Of a stretch of 64,000 nucleotides of DNA, positions 42,666 through 51,029 are shown piece by piece. The translations under genes were made by a program, and so were the position numbers. Every line of letters begins with the position of its first letter. Within the stretch, counting starts at the first letter, position 1. A model generated the notes under the pieces. The model made no database searches. It was not told the origin of the DNA and saw only the letters and a list, made by a program, of their open reading frames with translations. The stretch is from Orlajensenia stereocauli (GTDB lineage Bacteria; Actinomycetota; Actinomycetes; Actinomycetales; Microbacteriaceae), in NCBI RefSeq assembly GCF_039548895.1, contig NZ_JBCLVG010000001.1; one strand, 5' to 3'.

Positions 42666-43579
42666 AGGATCGGAAGCCGTCCCGACAGTCAGCAGACGCG
42701 CGTCGTCGAGAGCGTCGCACTCCGCGCAAACCCGCGTCGAGTCTCGCCGAGCGCTGGACCACCGTCGACGGCATCGACGTCTTCTACCGGGAATCACCGG
42801 AGCCGCCCCTGGGCGCACCGGTGATGATGCACCTGCACGGCTTCGGACTGTCAGGTCGCTATCTCCTGCCGACGGCAGCCCTGCTGAGCGACGAGTTCCA
42901 CACGCTGGTGCCGGACCTGCCGGGTTTCGGGCGCAGCGGTAAGGCGCCGTCCACACTCGATGTACCCGATCTCGCCCACGCGGCCGCTCGATTCCTCGAC
43001 GACCGCGGCGTCGAGTCGGTCACTCTGGTGGGGAACTCGATGGGCTGCCCGGTGATCCTGGAGTTCGCGCACCACTATCCGGAACGTCTCGACCGGGCGG
43101 TCCTGGTGTCCCCCGCCGGCGGAATCCACAATCAACCCCTCCGGCGGGCGGTCGGTCAGCTGGCACGCGACGGTGGCCGCGAACCGACGAAGATGGTCGG
43201 CGTCGCCACTCCCGACTACCTGCGCTTCGGCGTTCCGAGCACGGTCAGGATGTTCCGAGCCCTCACGAAGTATCCATCGCTCGAGCGCCTGCTCGCCCTG
43301 CAGATCCCCACTCTCGTGGTGCTCGGCACGCGAGACCCGCTGATGCCGGGGCCGCAAAGAGTGCACGACATCGCCGTGCGCACCGACAACCACATCCTCC
43401 TCGTCGTCATCGAGGGTGCCGCGCACGCCATCAACTTCAGCCACCCTGGTGAGCTGGCCCACGCGATCCGGCTGTTCATGGACGACAAGCCGATCACCGA
43501 CGATCCGGACTCCCCGGGCAACGCCGTGACCTACGAGATCCACCGGAGCGAACACCTTCCTCCCATCGGTGCCGAGTAG
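42662..43579 (+). CDS. Alpha/beta hydrolase
   Basis: A 305-residue protein from GTG 42662, with AGGAG six bases upstream. A very basic N-terminal tail of about 28 residues precedes the hydrolase domain. MHLHGFGLSG is the oxyanion region, GNSMGC the nucleophile elbow, GTRDPLMP the acid loop and GAAHAINFSHP the catalytic His. It resembles C-C hydrolases and haloperoxidase-like esterases. The substrate is unknown. It is coupled to the four-helix membrane protein before it. Confidence 0.85.
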   Translation: MKDRKPSRQSADARRRERRTPRKPASSLAERWTTVDGIDVFYRESPEPPLGAPVMMHLHGFGLSGRYLLPTAALLSDEFHTLVPDLPGFGRSGKAPSTLDVPDLAHAAARFLDDRGVESVTLVGNSMGCPVILEFAHHYPERLDRAVLVSPAGGIHNQPLRRAVGQLARDGGREPTKMVGVATPDYLRFGVPSTVRMFRALTKYPSLERLLALQIPTLVVLGTRDPLMPGPQRVHDIAVRTDNHILLVVIEGAAHAINFSHPGELAHAIRLFMDDKPITDDPDSPGNAVTYEIHRSEHLPPIGAE

Positions 43580-43660
43580 CCGCATCCCGCGCACGAGCGA
43601 GTGCAGGCTCGACGAGGCCTACGGTGGGAGGAGTGACACTCACCATCTGAAGGGGGCTCG

Positions 43661-44974
43661 ATGACTCGGGAGGCAGATCCGCTCACTGCGACGCGTGGCG
43701 TGGACCCGGCGACGCGAATCCTGAGCGACGCGGATGCCGACAGGCTGGTCGCGCTCCGGCAGATGAAGCGCATCGCCGGCGGGCTCCTCGTGCTCGCCGC
43801 CGTCGTGTTCGCCGTGTCCTTCTCACTGCAGGATGTCTACCCGTGGCTCGCGTACGTGCGCGCCGCCGCCGAAGGCGCGATGGTCGGCGCCATCGCCGAC
43901 TGGTTCGCTGTGACTGCGCTCTTCCGGCATCCGTTCGGCCTCAGGATTCCGCACACGGCGATCATCCCGACCCGCAAGGACGAGATCGGGGCGAGCCTCG
44001 GCGAGTTCGTGGAGGAGAACTTCCTGTCGGAGGAGGTCGTGCGCGGCAAGCTCGCCACCTTCAGCGTCGCCGACAAGGTGGGAACCTGGCTGGCGGATCG
44101 GCGGAACGCAGCTCGCGTCAGCGCCGAGGGGGCCGTCGCGGCGCAGGGCATGCTGAAGCTGCTCAGCGACGACGACGTGCGCGACGTGATCGAGCGGCTC
44201 GCGCGTCGTCACCTGTTCGAGCCGGAGTGGGCGCCGTCGCTCGGTCGGGTCGGGTCGCAGCTCGTGGCGGCCGACCAGCAGCGGGCCGCGGTGGATGCCG
44301 TGCTCGATGCCACCGAGACGTGGCTGGTGGCGCATCCGGATGCTCTCGGCGACGTGGTCTCGGAGCGCCTCCCACGCTGGGTGCCCGGCTTCGTCAGCGG
44401 GATCGTCGACGACCGCGCGCACCGCGAGGTGCTGAAGCTGTTGCAGGCGGTGCGCGAGGATCAGCAGCATCCCCTCCGCCTGTCGATCGACCAGTACCTC
44501 GCCGGAGTCACCGACAGGCTGCAGCACGACCCCGAGATGATCGAGCGCGTCGAGGCGATCAAGGCCGACTTCCTCGACTCCCCCAGGCTGCGCGAATTCG
44601 CCGAGGAGCTGTGGAGCTCGGTGAAGGTGAGCCTGGCCGATTCGCTGGCCGACCCGTCGAGCGAACTCCGCGTCGGCGCTGAAGCCGCGCTCGTCGAGGT
44701 GGGACAGCGACTCTCGAAGGACACGGTGCTGGCGGGCAAGGTCGACGCGTGGATCGCGGATGCCGCCACCTACGTGGTGCTCAACTACAGGCACGACCTA
44801 GCCGCTGTGATCACCGAGACCGTCGAGCGCTGGGACGCCAGCGAGACGACCGAGAAGATCGAACTGCAGGTCGGTAAGGACCTGCAGTTCATCCGCATCA
44901 ACGGCACCGTGGTGGGAGCGTTGGCCGGCGTCACGATCTACGCGGTCGCCACAGGGGTGCACGCGCTGTTCTGA
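43661..44974 (+). CDS. DUF445 family membrane protein
   Basis: A 437-residue protein of the DUF445 (YjiN-like) family. It has two helices at about 28-85 with VRAAAEGAMVGAIADWFAVTALFRHPFG, the family signature (read here in two parts around GAIADWF). Next come PHTAIIPTRKDEIGASLGEFVEENFL and a long helical cytoplasmic middle. A last helix near the C-terminus has GTVVGALAGVTIYAV. The function is unknown. It ends 16 bases from the convergent ScyD/ScyE-like gene. Confidence 0.9.
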   Translation: MTREADPLTATRGVDPATRILSDADADRLVALRQMKRIAGGLLVLAAVVFAVSFSLQDVYPWLAYVRAAAEGAMVGAIADWFAVTALFRHPFGLRIPHTAIIPTRKDEIGASLGEFVEENFLSEEVVRGKLATFSVADKVGTWLADRRNAARVSAEGAVAAQGMLKLLSDDDVRDVIERLARRHLFEPEWAPSLGRVGSQLVAADQQRAAVDAVLDATETWLVAHPDALGDVVSERLPRWVPGFVSGIVDDRAHREVLKLLQAVREDQQHPLRLSIDQYLAGVTDRLQHDPEMIERVEAIKADFLDSPRLREFAEELWSSVKVSLADSLADPSSELRVGAEAALVEVGQRLSKDTVLAGKVDAWIADAATYVVLNYRHDLAAVITETVERWDASETTEKIELQVGKDLQFIRINGTVVGALAGVTIYAVATGVHALF

Positions 44975-44990
44975 TGGGTGTCAGGTCGCA

Positions 44991-46052
44991 TCACCGTCCG
45001 TGATGCCCGGTCCCTCCGCAACCGCCACGGTGGTGGTTCGCGATGTCGGTGATCTTCCACACCTCACCACCGAGCGTGACGACATAGGCGGTGTCGCCCC
45101 TGAAGTCGACGGACGTCGGCAGGTCGAGGCCGTCGACCACGACGGAGAACGTGCCGTTGCGGTTGACCTTCAGCAGCTCACCGCTGTCGGGCAGGGCGGG
45201 CGATCCCTCGGGAACCGCGCCCGGCGAGTCGCCCTGTGAGAGCGCGTAGAGCCCGCAGGCGCCGTACTCCACGTCGACGAGCAGGCTGTAGCCGGATGCG
45301 ACGTCGCGGGGATTCGGGTTCCATCGACCGAAGGAGACGACCTTGCCTGTGGCGGGGTCGTGCGGCACCGGGCCGGCCTCGGCCATGTACACGACGGAGC
45401 CGCGGGTCGTCAGGCCGGTCGGAACGATGTTGCCGAATTGGACGAGCTGACTGATCGCCCCGGACAGCGACACCTTGAGCACTCGATTGTGGTGCCCATC
45501 CGTCACGAGGAATCCCCCACGTGAAGGCTGCATCGCGAACTGCACTCCACGTGCGATGAAGATGTCGATGTCGGCCGGGGGCGGGTTCTCGATCGACCAC
45601 TGGCCGATGTCGGCGACGACGGTGAAGCTGTCCGGTCCGTCGACCCTGTAGATGCCGACGGTGTCATTGGTCGTGGCACCGGGCACGTCATCGCCCACCA
45701 TCGTCACGAGCACGTAGGCGGTGCGACCGATGAATGCCACGTCGATGGCACCGCCGATGCCGATGATCGCGGGCGGGAGCCCTGTCACCAGTGGGGACGT
45801 CGCCCCGGTTCGCAGATCGACCCGCGTCACCTGGCCTATCGCGCCTTCGGTGACGTAGAGCGCGCCGTCAGGTCCGATGGTGCTGCCACTGGCACCCTGC
45901 AGCCCCGAGACGAGCATGGTCTCGGCGGGGCCGCCATGGCCGTTGCCTCCGCCTGACTGCGTGGTCGCGCTCGCCGCAGCTGGGGCGAGCAGCGACGAGA
46001 GGACGAGAGCCGCGACAGCGGCGCCCGAGAGCAGCGTTCTTCTGATTCTCAT
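44991..46052 (-). CDS. Secreted ScyD/ScyE-family beta-propeller protein
   Basis: A 353-residue protein from ATG 46052, with GGAGGAA eight bases upstream. Residues 1-30 are a Sec signal peptide with basic start MRIRR, hydrophobic core and ASA cleavage region. The mature part consists of repeated short blades such as STIGPDGALYVTEG and GFLVTDGHHNRVLKV, the six-bladed propeller pattern of the ScyD/ScyE family. There is no lipobox. ScyD and ScyE are named after cyanobacterial scytonemin genes, but most members have no known role. The C-terminus is His/Gly-rich. Confidence 0.87.
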   Translation of the reverse strand: MRIRRTLLSGAAVAALVLSSLLAPAAASATTQSGGGNGHGGPAETMLVSGLQGASGSTIGPDGALYVTEGAIGQVTRVDLRTGATSPLVTGLPPAIIGIGGAIDVAFIGRTAYVLVTMVGDDVPGATTNDTVGIYRVDGPDSFTVVADIGQWSIENPPPADIDIFIARGVQFAMQPSRGGFLVTDGHHNRVLKVSLSGAISQLVQFGNIVPTGLTTRGSVVYMAEAGPVPHDPATGKVVSFGRWNPNPRDVASGYSLLVDVEYGACGLYALSQGDSPGAVPEGSPALPDSGELLKVNRNGTFSVVVDGLDLPTSVDFRGDTAYVVTLGGEVWKITDIANHHRGGCGGTGHHGR

Positions 46053-46365
46053 GAGAGTTTTCCTCCGGTCGACATGCGTCGGTACCGGCCGCCATGCGTC
46101 ACTCGAGCGACCGGCGTTGGGTGGAGCCGCTCGAGACGAATCAGAACACCGCTGCATGCTCCTTCGCCACCGCAGCTGCACAACACGCTCCTCCGCTGCG
46201 GCGCCGAGGTCAAGGAGTGGGCTCCGTTTCTCATGAAGCGCGTGCGAGTCAGCGGAGTTGAGGGGCCCCGGATGCTGCAGACCGGCGATCCTGGCGCGTT
46301 AGGGCGCCGAACTCCGCTGACTCGCAGGGGCGCGCGGGGCTCGCGGCGGAGCTACCGGCGCCGAG
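46053..46365. other. Intergenic region of 313 bases without a gene
   Basis: It holds the promoter side of the ScyD/ScyE-like gene (minus) and, nearer pyrD, a large inverted repeat (46244-46325). Open frames through it are Arg-rich GC shadows. I see no RNA gene. Confidence 0.6.
46244..46325. repeat. Inverted repeat, 16-bp arms with 50-base spacer
   Basis: GCGAGTCAGCGGAGTT (46244-46259) and its exact reverse complement (46310-46325) flank 50 bases. It lies between the upstream region of the ScyD/ScyE-like gene and the pyrD stop. It could be a REP-like mobile repeat or a transcript-end structure for pyrD. Confidence 0.82.
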
Positions 46366-47394
46366 CTACCGGCGGAGCGACGCCAGGCCGCGGTTGATCT
46401 GACGCGCCCAGAGCGGGCCGCGGTAGAGGAACGCCGTGTAGCCCTGCACGAGCGTTGCTCCGGCCGCCAGGCGCTCTGCGACATCCGCCGCAGTGTCGAC
46501 ACCGCCGACGGAGATCACGCAGAGCGAGTCGGGCACGACCGCACGGATGCGGCGGAGCACGGCCAGCGAGCGAGCCGCGAGCGGCGCACCCGAGAGACCG
46601 CCGGCGCCGGCTGCCTCGACGACCGACGCCGCCGTGGCGAGACCCTCGCGGGAGATCGTGGTGTTGGTGGCGATGATGCCGTCGAGTCCGAGCTCGACGA
46701 CGAGGCCGGCGATGCGGTCGATGGCGTCGTCCTCGAGGTCGGGAGCGATCTTCACGAGCAGCGGAGTCGTGCCTGCAGCAGCCTTCACCGCGGTGAGCAG
46801 CGGCGTCAGCAGCTCCAGCTCCTGCAGGCCACGCAGGCCCGGGGTGTTCGGCGACGAGACGTTGACGACGAGATAGTCGGCGAGGGGCGCGAGCAGGCGG
46901 GTCGAGGCGAGGTAGTCCTCGGTGGCCTCCTCGACCGGCGTGATGCGGCTCTTGCCGATGTTCACGCCGATGACGGGTCGGTTGCGCCTGCGCCGCAGGG
47001 CGACGAGACGGGTGCGCGCGACATCAGCACCGGCGTTGTTGAATCCCATGCGGTTGATCACGGCACGGTCTGGGATGAGTCTGAACAGGCGCGGGGTCTC
47101 GTTGCCCGGCTGGGCGTGGGCCGTGATGGTGCCGACCTCGATGTGGCCGAAGCCGAGACGGCCGAGGCCGATCACGGCGTGCGCGTTCTTGTCGAACCCT
47201 GCAGCGACACCGAACGGCGTCGGGAAGGTCAGGCCGAGCGCGCGGACGGGCTGCGGCTTCGGTGAACGCGTGAAGCGGGCGACGAGAGGTCCGATGACCG
47301 GCCAGCCCAGCATCCGGATGACCACGAAGCCCAGGTGATGGGCGCGCTCAGGGTCCATGCGCGCGAAGAAGGTGCGGAAGATGAAGTCGTACAC
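46366..47394 (-). CDS. pyrD: Dihydroorotate dehydrogenase (quinone), class 2
   Basis: A 342-residue membrane-associated flavoenzyme that oxidises dihydroorotate to orotate with quinone, the fourth step of pyrimidine synthesis. The N-terminal helices (about 1-45) that form the quinone tunnel mark class 2. GVAAGFDKNAHAV, FNNAGADV and NVSSPNTPGLRGLQ (with the catalytic Ser) are visible, and IATNTTISREGL is the C-terminal FMN region. It lies five bases after nrdR, so the two probably share a transcript. Confidence 0.97.
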   Translation of the reverse strand: MYDFIFRTFFARMDPERAHHLGFVVIRMLGWPVIGPLVARFTRSPKPQPVRALGLTFPTPFGVAAGFDKNAHAVIGLGRLGFGHIEVGTITAHAQPGNETPRLFRLIPDRAVINRMGFNNAGADVARTRLVALRRRRNRPVIGVNIGKSRITPVEEATEDYLASTRLLAPLADYLVVNVSSPNTPGLRGLQELELLTPLLTAVKAAAGTTPLLVKIAPDLEDDAIDRIAGLVVELGLDGIIATNTTISREGLATAASVVEAAGAGGLSGAPLAARSLAVLRRIRAVVPDSLCVISVGGVDTAADVAERLAAGATLVQGYTAFLYRGPLWARQINRGLASLRR

Positions 47395-47399
47395 CGGCG

Positions 47400-47873
47400 C
47401 TACTCCTGCGGGCGGGCCGGGAGGCGGCCGTGCTCGTCGCGGAGCTGCTCGATGGCCGACTCGAAGTCGTCGAGCGACTCGAAGGCCTGGTAGACACTGG
47501 CGAAGCGGAGGTACGCGACCTCGTCGAGCTCACGCAGCGGCGGGAGGATGGCGAGGCCGATGTCGTTCGCGTCGAGCTGCGATGCACCGGTCGAACGGAT
47601 GGTCTCCTCGACCTTCTGCGCCAGCACCGCGAGGTCGGAATCCGTCACCGGACGCCCCTGGCAGGCCTTGCGCACGCCGCTGACGACCTTCTCGCGGCTG
47701 AACGGCTCCACGACTCCGCTGCGCTTGATCACCGAGAGGCTCGCCGTCTCGGTGGTGGAGAAGCGTCGACCGCACTCGGGGCACTGACGACGACGACGGA
47801 TGCTGAGGCCGTCATCGCTGGTGCGGGAGTCGATGACGCGGGAGTCGGGGTGACGGCAGAAAGGGCAGAACAT
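47400..47873 (-). CDS. nrdR: Transcriptional repressor NrdR
   Basis: A 157-residue regulator of ribonucleotide reductase genes. The N-terminal zinc ribbon has Cys3, 6, 31 and 34 (CPFC...CPEC) with SRVIDSR between. An ATP-cone domain follows, with RREKVVSGVRKACQGRPV-type sequence read here as KRSGVVEPFSREKVVSG. It senses ATP/dATP and binds NrdR boxes. In Actinobacteria it often neighbours nrdJ or lexA; here it is followed by pyrD, so both genes serve nucleotide supply. Confidence 0.97.
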   Translation of the reverse strand: MFCPFCRHPDSRVIDSRTSDDGLSIRRRRQCPECGRRFSTTETASLSVIKRSGVVEPFSREKVVSGVRKACQGRPVTDSDLAVLAQKVEETIRSTGASQLDANDIGLAILPPLRELDEVAYLRFASVYQAFESLDDFESAIEQLRDEHGRLPARPQE

Positions 47874-47925
47874 CGTGCCCCCAGCCTAGCGAACGGGCGG
47901 GCGGGTTCCGGATGCCGCAGGTCGC

Positions 47926-48336
47926 TCAGGCCGCGGGGGCCTGGGCGATGCGCACGGTGTTGCCCGACGGGTCGCGGAAGGCGCAGTCGCGCGGACCCCA
48001 GCCCTGGTCGATCGGCTCCTGCAGCACCTCGGCGCCCGAGGCGCGCAGGGTCTCGAAGGTGGCGTCGACGTCGTCGGAGGCGAACACGAGCAGCGGCAGC
48101 ACGCCCTTCGTGAGGAGTTCCTGCATGGCGTCGCCGTCGGCCTGAGAACGTCCGGCGTGCGGCACGGACAGCACGATGCCGAGTCCCGGCTGGGCATCAC
48201 TGCCCAGGGTGACCCAGCGGTAATCGCCAGAGGCGACGTCGTTCTGAACCTCGAGCCCGAGGGCGTCGCGGTAGAACGGCAGCGACTCGTCGACGTCGTT
48301 GACGGTGATGTTGGTGAACTGGAGTGCGATGGTCAT
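47926..48336 (-). CDS. VOC-family (glyoxalase-like) protein
   Basis: A 136-residue protein with two beta-alpha-beta-beta-beta modules: FTNITVNDVDESLPFYRDAL in the first and LLVFASDDVDATFETLRASG in the second, ending in FRDPSGNTVRI. The pattern fits the vicinal oxygen chelate superfamily. The specific reaction is unknown. ATG 48336 is ten bases from the AraC gene's stop, so the two form an operon. AraC plus VOC pairs of this kind are frequent in actinobacteria, where the regulator probably controls its partner. Confidence 0.85.
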   Translation of the reverse strand: MTIALQFTNITVNDVDESLPFYRDALGLEVQNDVASGDYRWVTLGSDAQPGLGIVLSVPHAGRSQADGDAMQELLTKGVLPLLVFASDDVDATFETLRASGAEVLQEPIDQGWGPRDCAFRDPSGNTVRIAQAPAA

Positions 48337-48346
48337 GAAGCCGACG

Positions 48347-48829
48347 CTACGCCGCGCTCGAGACGCCCGCTTCTCCGATCCTGCTCGAATCCGACGTCGC
48401 TGCCGGAGCAGCCGGCTCACTGGCACTCGTCGCAGTGCGCTTCGGCCGCGTGTACACCTTCGCGATGCAGGCCGGCATCGCCTCCACGGCGTCGTGTCCC
48501 CGGCTGCGGTAGGCCGAGGGCGTCTCGCCCACGATCTCGAGGAAGCGCGAGCTGAACGATCCGAGCGACGTACACCCGACGGCCATGCAGGCATCGGTCA
48601 CGCTCGACCCGGCACGCAGCAACGCCATGGCCCGCTCGATCCTGCGGGTCATGAGATGGCTGTACGGCGTCTCTCCGTATGCGGCTCGGAAACTGCGCGA
48701 GAAGTGCGCCGGAGACATCAGGGCCTTCGCCGCCATGGTCGGCACGTCGAGCGGCTGGGCGTAGTCGCGGTCGATCAGGTCGCGGGCACGGCGCAGGTGA
48801 GCGAGGTTCTCGAGCTCCTGCGGCGTCAT
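48347..48829 (-). CDS. AraC-family regulator, HTH domain only
   Basis: A 160-residue protein from ATG 48829. Residues 8-105 hold the double HTH of AraC proteins, with YAQPLDVPTMAAKALMSPAH, SRSFRAAYGETPYSHLMTRR and GCTSLGSFSSRFLEIVGETP. There is no separate sensor domain. The C-terminal 50 residues are a low-complexity Ala/Ser/Pro tail. It lies directly upstream of the VOC gene on the same transcript. Confidence 0.88.
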   Translation of the reverse strand: MTPQELENLAHLRRARDLIDRDYAQPLDVPTMAAKALMSPAHFSRSFRAAYGETPYSHLMTRRIERAMALLRAGSSVTDACMAVGCTSLGSFSSRFLEIVGETPSAYRSRGHDAVEAMPACIAKVYTRPKRTATSASEPAAPAATSDSSRIGEAGVSSAA

Positions 48830-48935
48830 GATCCCACGGTAGCACCGCGGTTTTCGCAGGTCACGGATGCCGCGGGCGCGACGTCCGGCCGCGGTCGTGG
48901 CCGTTCGCAGGCTCGACCTCCGGAGCCGCCGCGCC

Positions 48936-50237
48936 TCAGCTGAAGCGCGCCACGACGGCGTCGCCGTGGGCCGGCAGCGCCTCGGTCGCCGACAACGCGG
49001 CGATCGACTCGGCGACATCGGACAGGCCGTCCTTCGTGTACTCGACGACCTGCTGCGACCGCAGGAAGGTCGCGGCGTTCAGCCCAGCGGCGAATCGTGC
49101 CTGTCCGCCCGTCGGCAACACATGGTTGGAGCCTGCGGCGTAGTCGCCGAGGCTGACCGGCGAGTGCGGTCCGAGGAAGATGGCGCCGGCGTTCTGGATG
49201 CCGGCGAGCACGGCCTCGGCATCCGTCGTCTGGATCTCCAGGTGCTCCGGTCCGAAGGCGTTGCTGAAGGCGGCGGCCGCGTCGAGATCGTCGACGAGCA
49301 CCACGGCGGACTGCTCACCGGTCAACGCCGCCGTGACGCGCTCACGGTGGGTCGTGAGAGCGACCTGGCGCTCGACCTCTGCGACGACGGCATCGGCGAG
49401 CTCGGTCGAGTCCGTCACCAGCACGGCGGCGGCGAGCTCGTCGTGCTCGGCCTGGCTGATGAGGTCGGCGGCCACGAGCCTGGCGTCGGCTGCGGCATCC
49501 GCGATCACGAGGATGTCGGTGGGACCCGCCTCGGCATCGATTCCGGCCTGGCCGCGGATGAGGCGCTTGGCCGCGGCGACATACACGTTGCCCGGCCCGG
49601 TGACGAGCTGCACTGGCTCGAGGCCGAGGTCGTCGACGCCGTAGGCGAGGGCGCCGATGGCACCGGCACCGCCCATCGCGTAGACCTCGTCGATGCCGAG
49701 CAACCCGGCGGCCGCGAGCACGACGGGGTGCACGTGCGAGCCGTGGTCGCGCTGCGGCGGCGACACGAGGGCGATCGAGGTGACCCCGGCGACCTGGGCC
49801 GGCACCACGTTCATGACGACGCTCGACGGGTAGACGGCCTTGCCGCCGGGCACATAGAGGCCGACACGGGCGATGGGCTGCCAGCGCTGACGGATGCGCG
49901 CGCCGGGCCCGATCTCGGTGACGGTGTTCGGAGGCACCTGGGCCGTGCTCGCGAGCCTGACGCGGCGGATGGTCTCCTCGAGGGCCCGGCGGACGGCGGG
50001 GTCGAGGGTCGAGACAGCTTCTGCGATCTCGGCCGCCGGAACGCGGAGGGCCGGCGGGCGTCCGCCGTCGAAGCGATCGGCCTGGGCGAGCAGCGCCTCC
50101 GATCCGCCCACGCGCACCTCGTCGATGAGTGCCGAAGCGGCCTCGCTGGCCACGGCGACGTCGACTGCAGCCCTCGGAACGAGCGCGAGCAGTTCTGCCG
50201 ACGTGTGGGTGCGGCCTCGGAGGTCGATCGTGTGCAT
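48936..50237 (-). CDS. hisD: Histidinol dehydrogenase
   Basis: A 433-residue zinc enzyme that oxidises L-histidinol to L-histidine in two NAD-dependent steps, the last of histidine synthesis. GLYVPGGKAVYPSSVVMNVVP, split as GLYVPGGKAVYP and SSVVMNVVPAQVAG, is highly conserved. AEHDE carries zinc and catalytic ligands, and GPEHLEI and SVGLNHVLPT-like GDYAAGSNHVLPTGG follow. ATG 50237 is chosen; a GTG one codon earlier is possible. No other his genes are in the window, but in Actinobacteria hisD commonly starts the his operon. Here the genes after it on the same strand are AraC and VOC, so it stands alone. Confidence 0.96.
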   Translation of the reverse strand: MHTIDLRGRTHTSAELLALVPRAAVDVAVASEAASALIDEVRVGGSEALLAQADRFDGGRPPALRVPAAEIAEAVSTLDPAVRRALEETIRRVRLASTAQVPPNTVTEIGPGARIRQRWQPIARVGLYVPGGKAVYPSSVVMNVVPAQVAGVTSIALVSPPQRDHGSHVHPVVLAAAGLLGIDEVYAMGGAGAIGALAYGVDDLGLEPVQLVTGPGNVYVAAAKRLIRGQAGIDAEAGPTDILVIADAAADARLVAADLISQAEHDELAAAVLVTDSTELADAVVAEVERQVALTTHRERVTAALTGEQSAVVLVDDLDAAAAFSNAFGPEHLEIQTTDAEAVLAGIQNAGAIFLGPHSPVSLGDYAAGSNHVLPTGGQARFAAGLNAATFLRSQQVVEYTKDGLSDVAESIAALSATEALPAHGDAVVARFS

Positions 50238-50366
50238 CACGCCTTCGAGTTTATGGGCCGGGCCGCGGCATCCGCGTTCGGAGACGAAGCCTCGCGGCGA
50301 ATACGTACCCTCGTGACGACCCCGTTTCAGGAATAGCCCCGGCAGGACGATGATTGAAGCATTCGT

Positions 50367-50909
50367 ATGAATGAGTCAGCCCCCGCCTCCAGCTCCATCA
50401 CGTTCTCCGACGCTGCAACGCCCGAGGACCTGCTCTCGTTCAAGCAGGCGTTCCGCCGTCATGCGGCGGGAGTCGCCGTCATCACGGCGCTCGACTCGTC
50501 GGGAACCCCTGTCGGCTTCACGGCCACCTCGCTCGCGTCGCTCTCGGCCGTCCCGCCGCTCGCGACCTTCAACATGGCGCGCTCCGCCAGTTCGTGGCCG
50601 GCGCTGGCCGAGACCGATCGGCTCGTCATCCACATGCTCGGGCGCCGCAACCGCGGGCTCGCGCAGATCATGGCGGGTCCTGCCGCCGAGCGCTTCTCGG
50701 GCGACCACTGGACGCCCGGCCCGCACGACCTCCCCGTGCTCACCGACGTGACGGCGTGGATGCAGGGCCGGATCATCGAGCGCGTCCTGGTGCACAACAG
50801 CGCCGTCGTGGTCGTGCAGATAGAGACCGGCGCCCTCGGCCCGATCGACGCCCCGCTGCTCTACCACGAGCGGTTCTACCACGCCCCGGGTGACGTGCTC
50901 TCCGACTGA
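50367..50909 (+). CDS. Flavin reductase family protein
   Basis: A 180-residue flavin-binding split-barrel protein. FRRHAAGVAVITALDSSGTP, GFTATSLASLSAVPPLATFN and the C-terminal ALLYHERFYH-like PLLYHERFYHAPGD are typical of NAD(P)H:FMN reductases that feed two-component monooxygenases. No monooxygenase gene is adjacent. The ATG at 50367 has no clear ribosome-binding site. It is divergent from hisD. Confidence 0.88.
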   Translation: MNESAPASSSITFSDAATPEDLLSFKQAFRRHAAGVAVITALDSSGTPVGFTATSLASLSAVPPLATFNMARSASSWPALAETDRLVIHMLGRRNRGLAQIMAGPAAERFSGDHWTPGPHDLPVLTDVTAWMQGRIIERVLVHNSAVVVVQIETGALGPIDAPLLYHERFYHAPGDVLSD

Positions 50910-51029
50910 GCATCCCTCGCTTTTCGGGGGTATTCCCCCGCATTCCTCGGGGGGCGAGCGGATGCCGGCCACGCGTCGACCGTCGCTACCGTGCTCTCGA
51001 GACCCACCGGGTCGAGAGACGAGGCGACC

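Noticed and set aside
41954..43579. One long frame covering both the four-helix protein and the alpha/beta hydrolase
   Set aside because: Only its second half is the real hydrolase (GTG 42662); the first half is a shadow of the membrane protein gene.
46074..46397. A 107-residue plus-strand frame in the gap before pyrD
   Set aside because: It is Arg-rich, has no ribosome-binding site, runs through the inverted repeat and overlaps the pyrD end.
50925..50940. CGGGGG-TATT-CCCCCG hairpin after the flavin reductase gene as a terminator
   Set aside because: It has a short stem and no T-run on either strand, and could equally be chance GC sequence.
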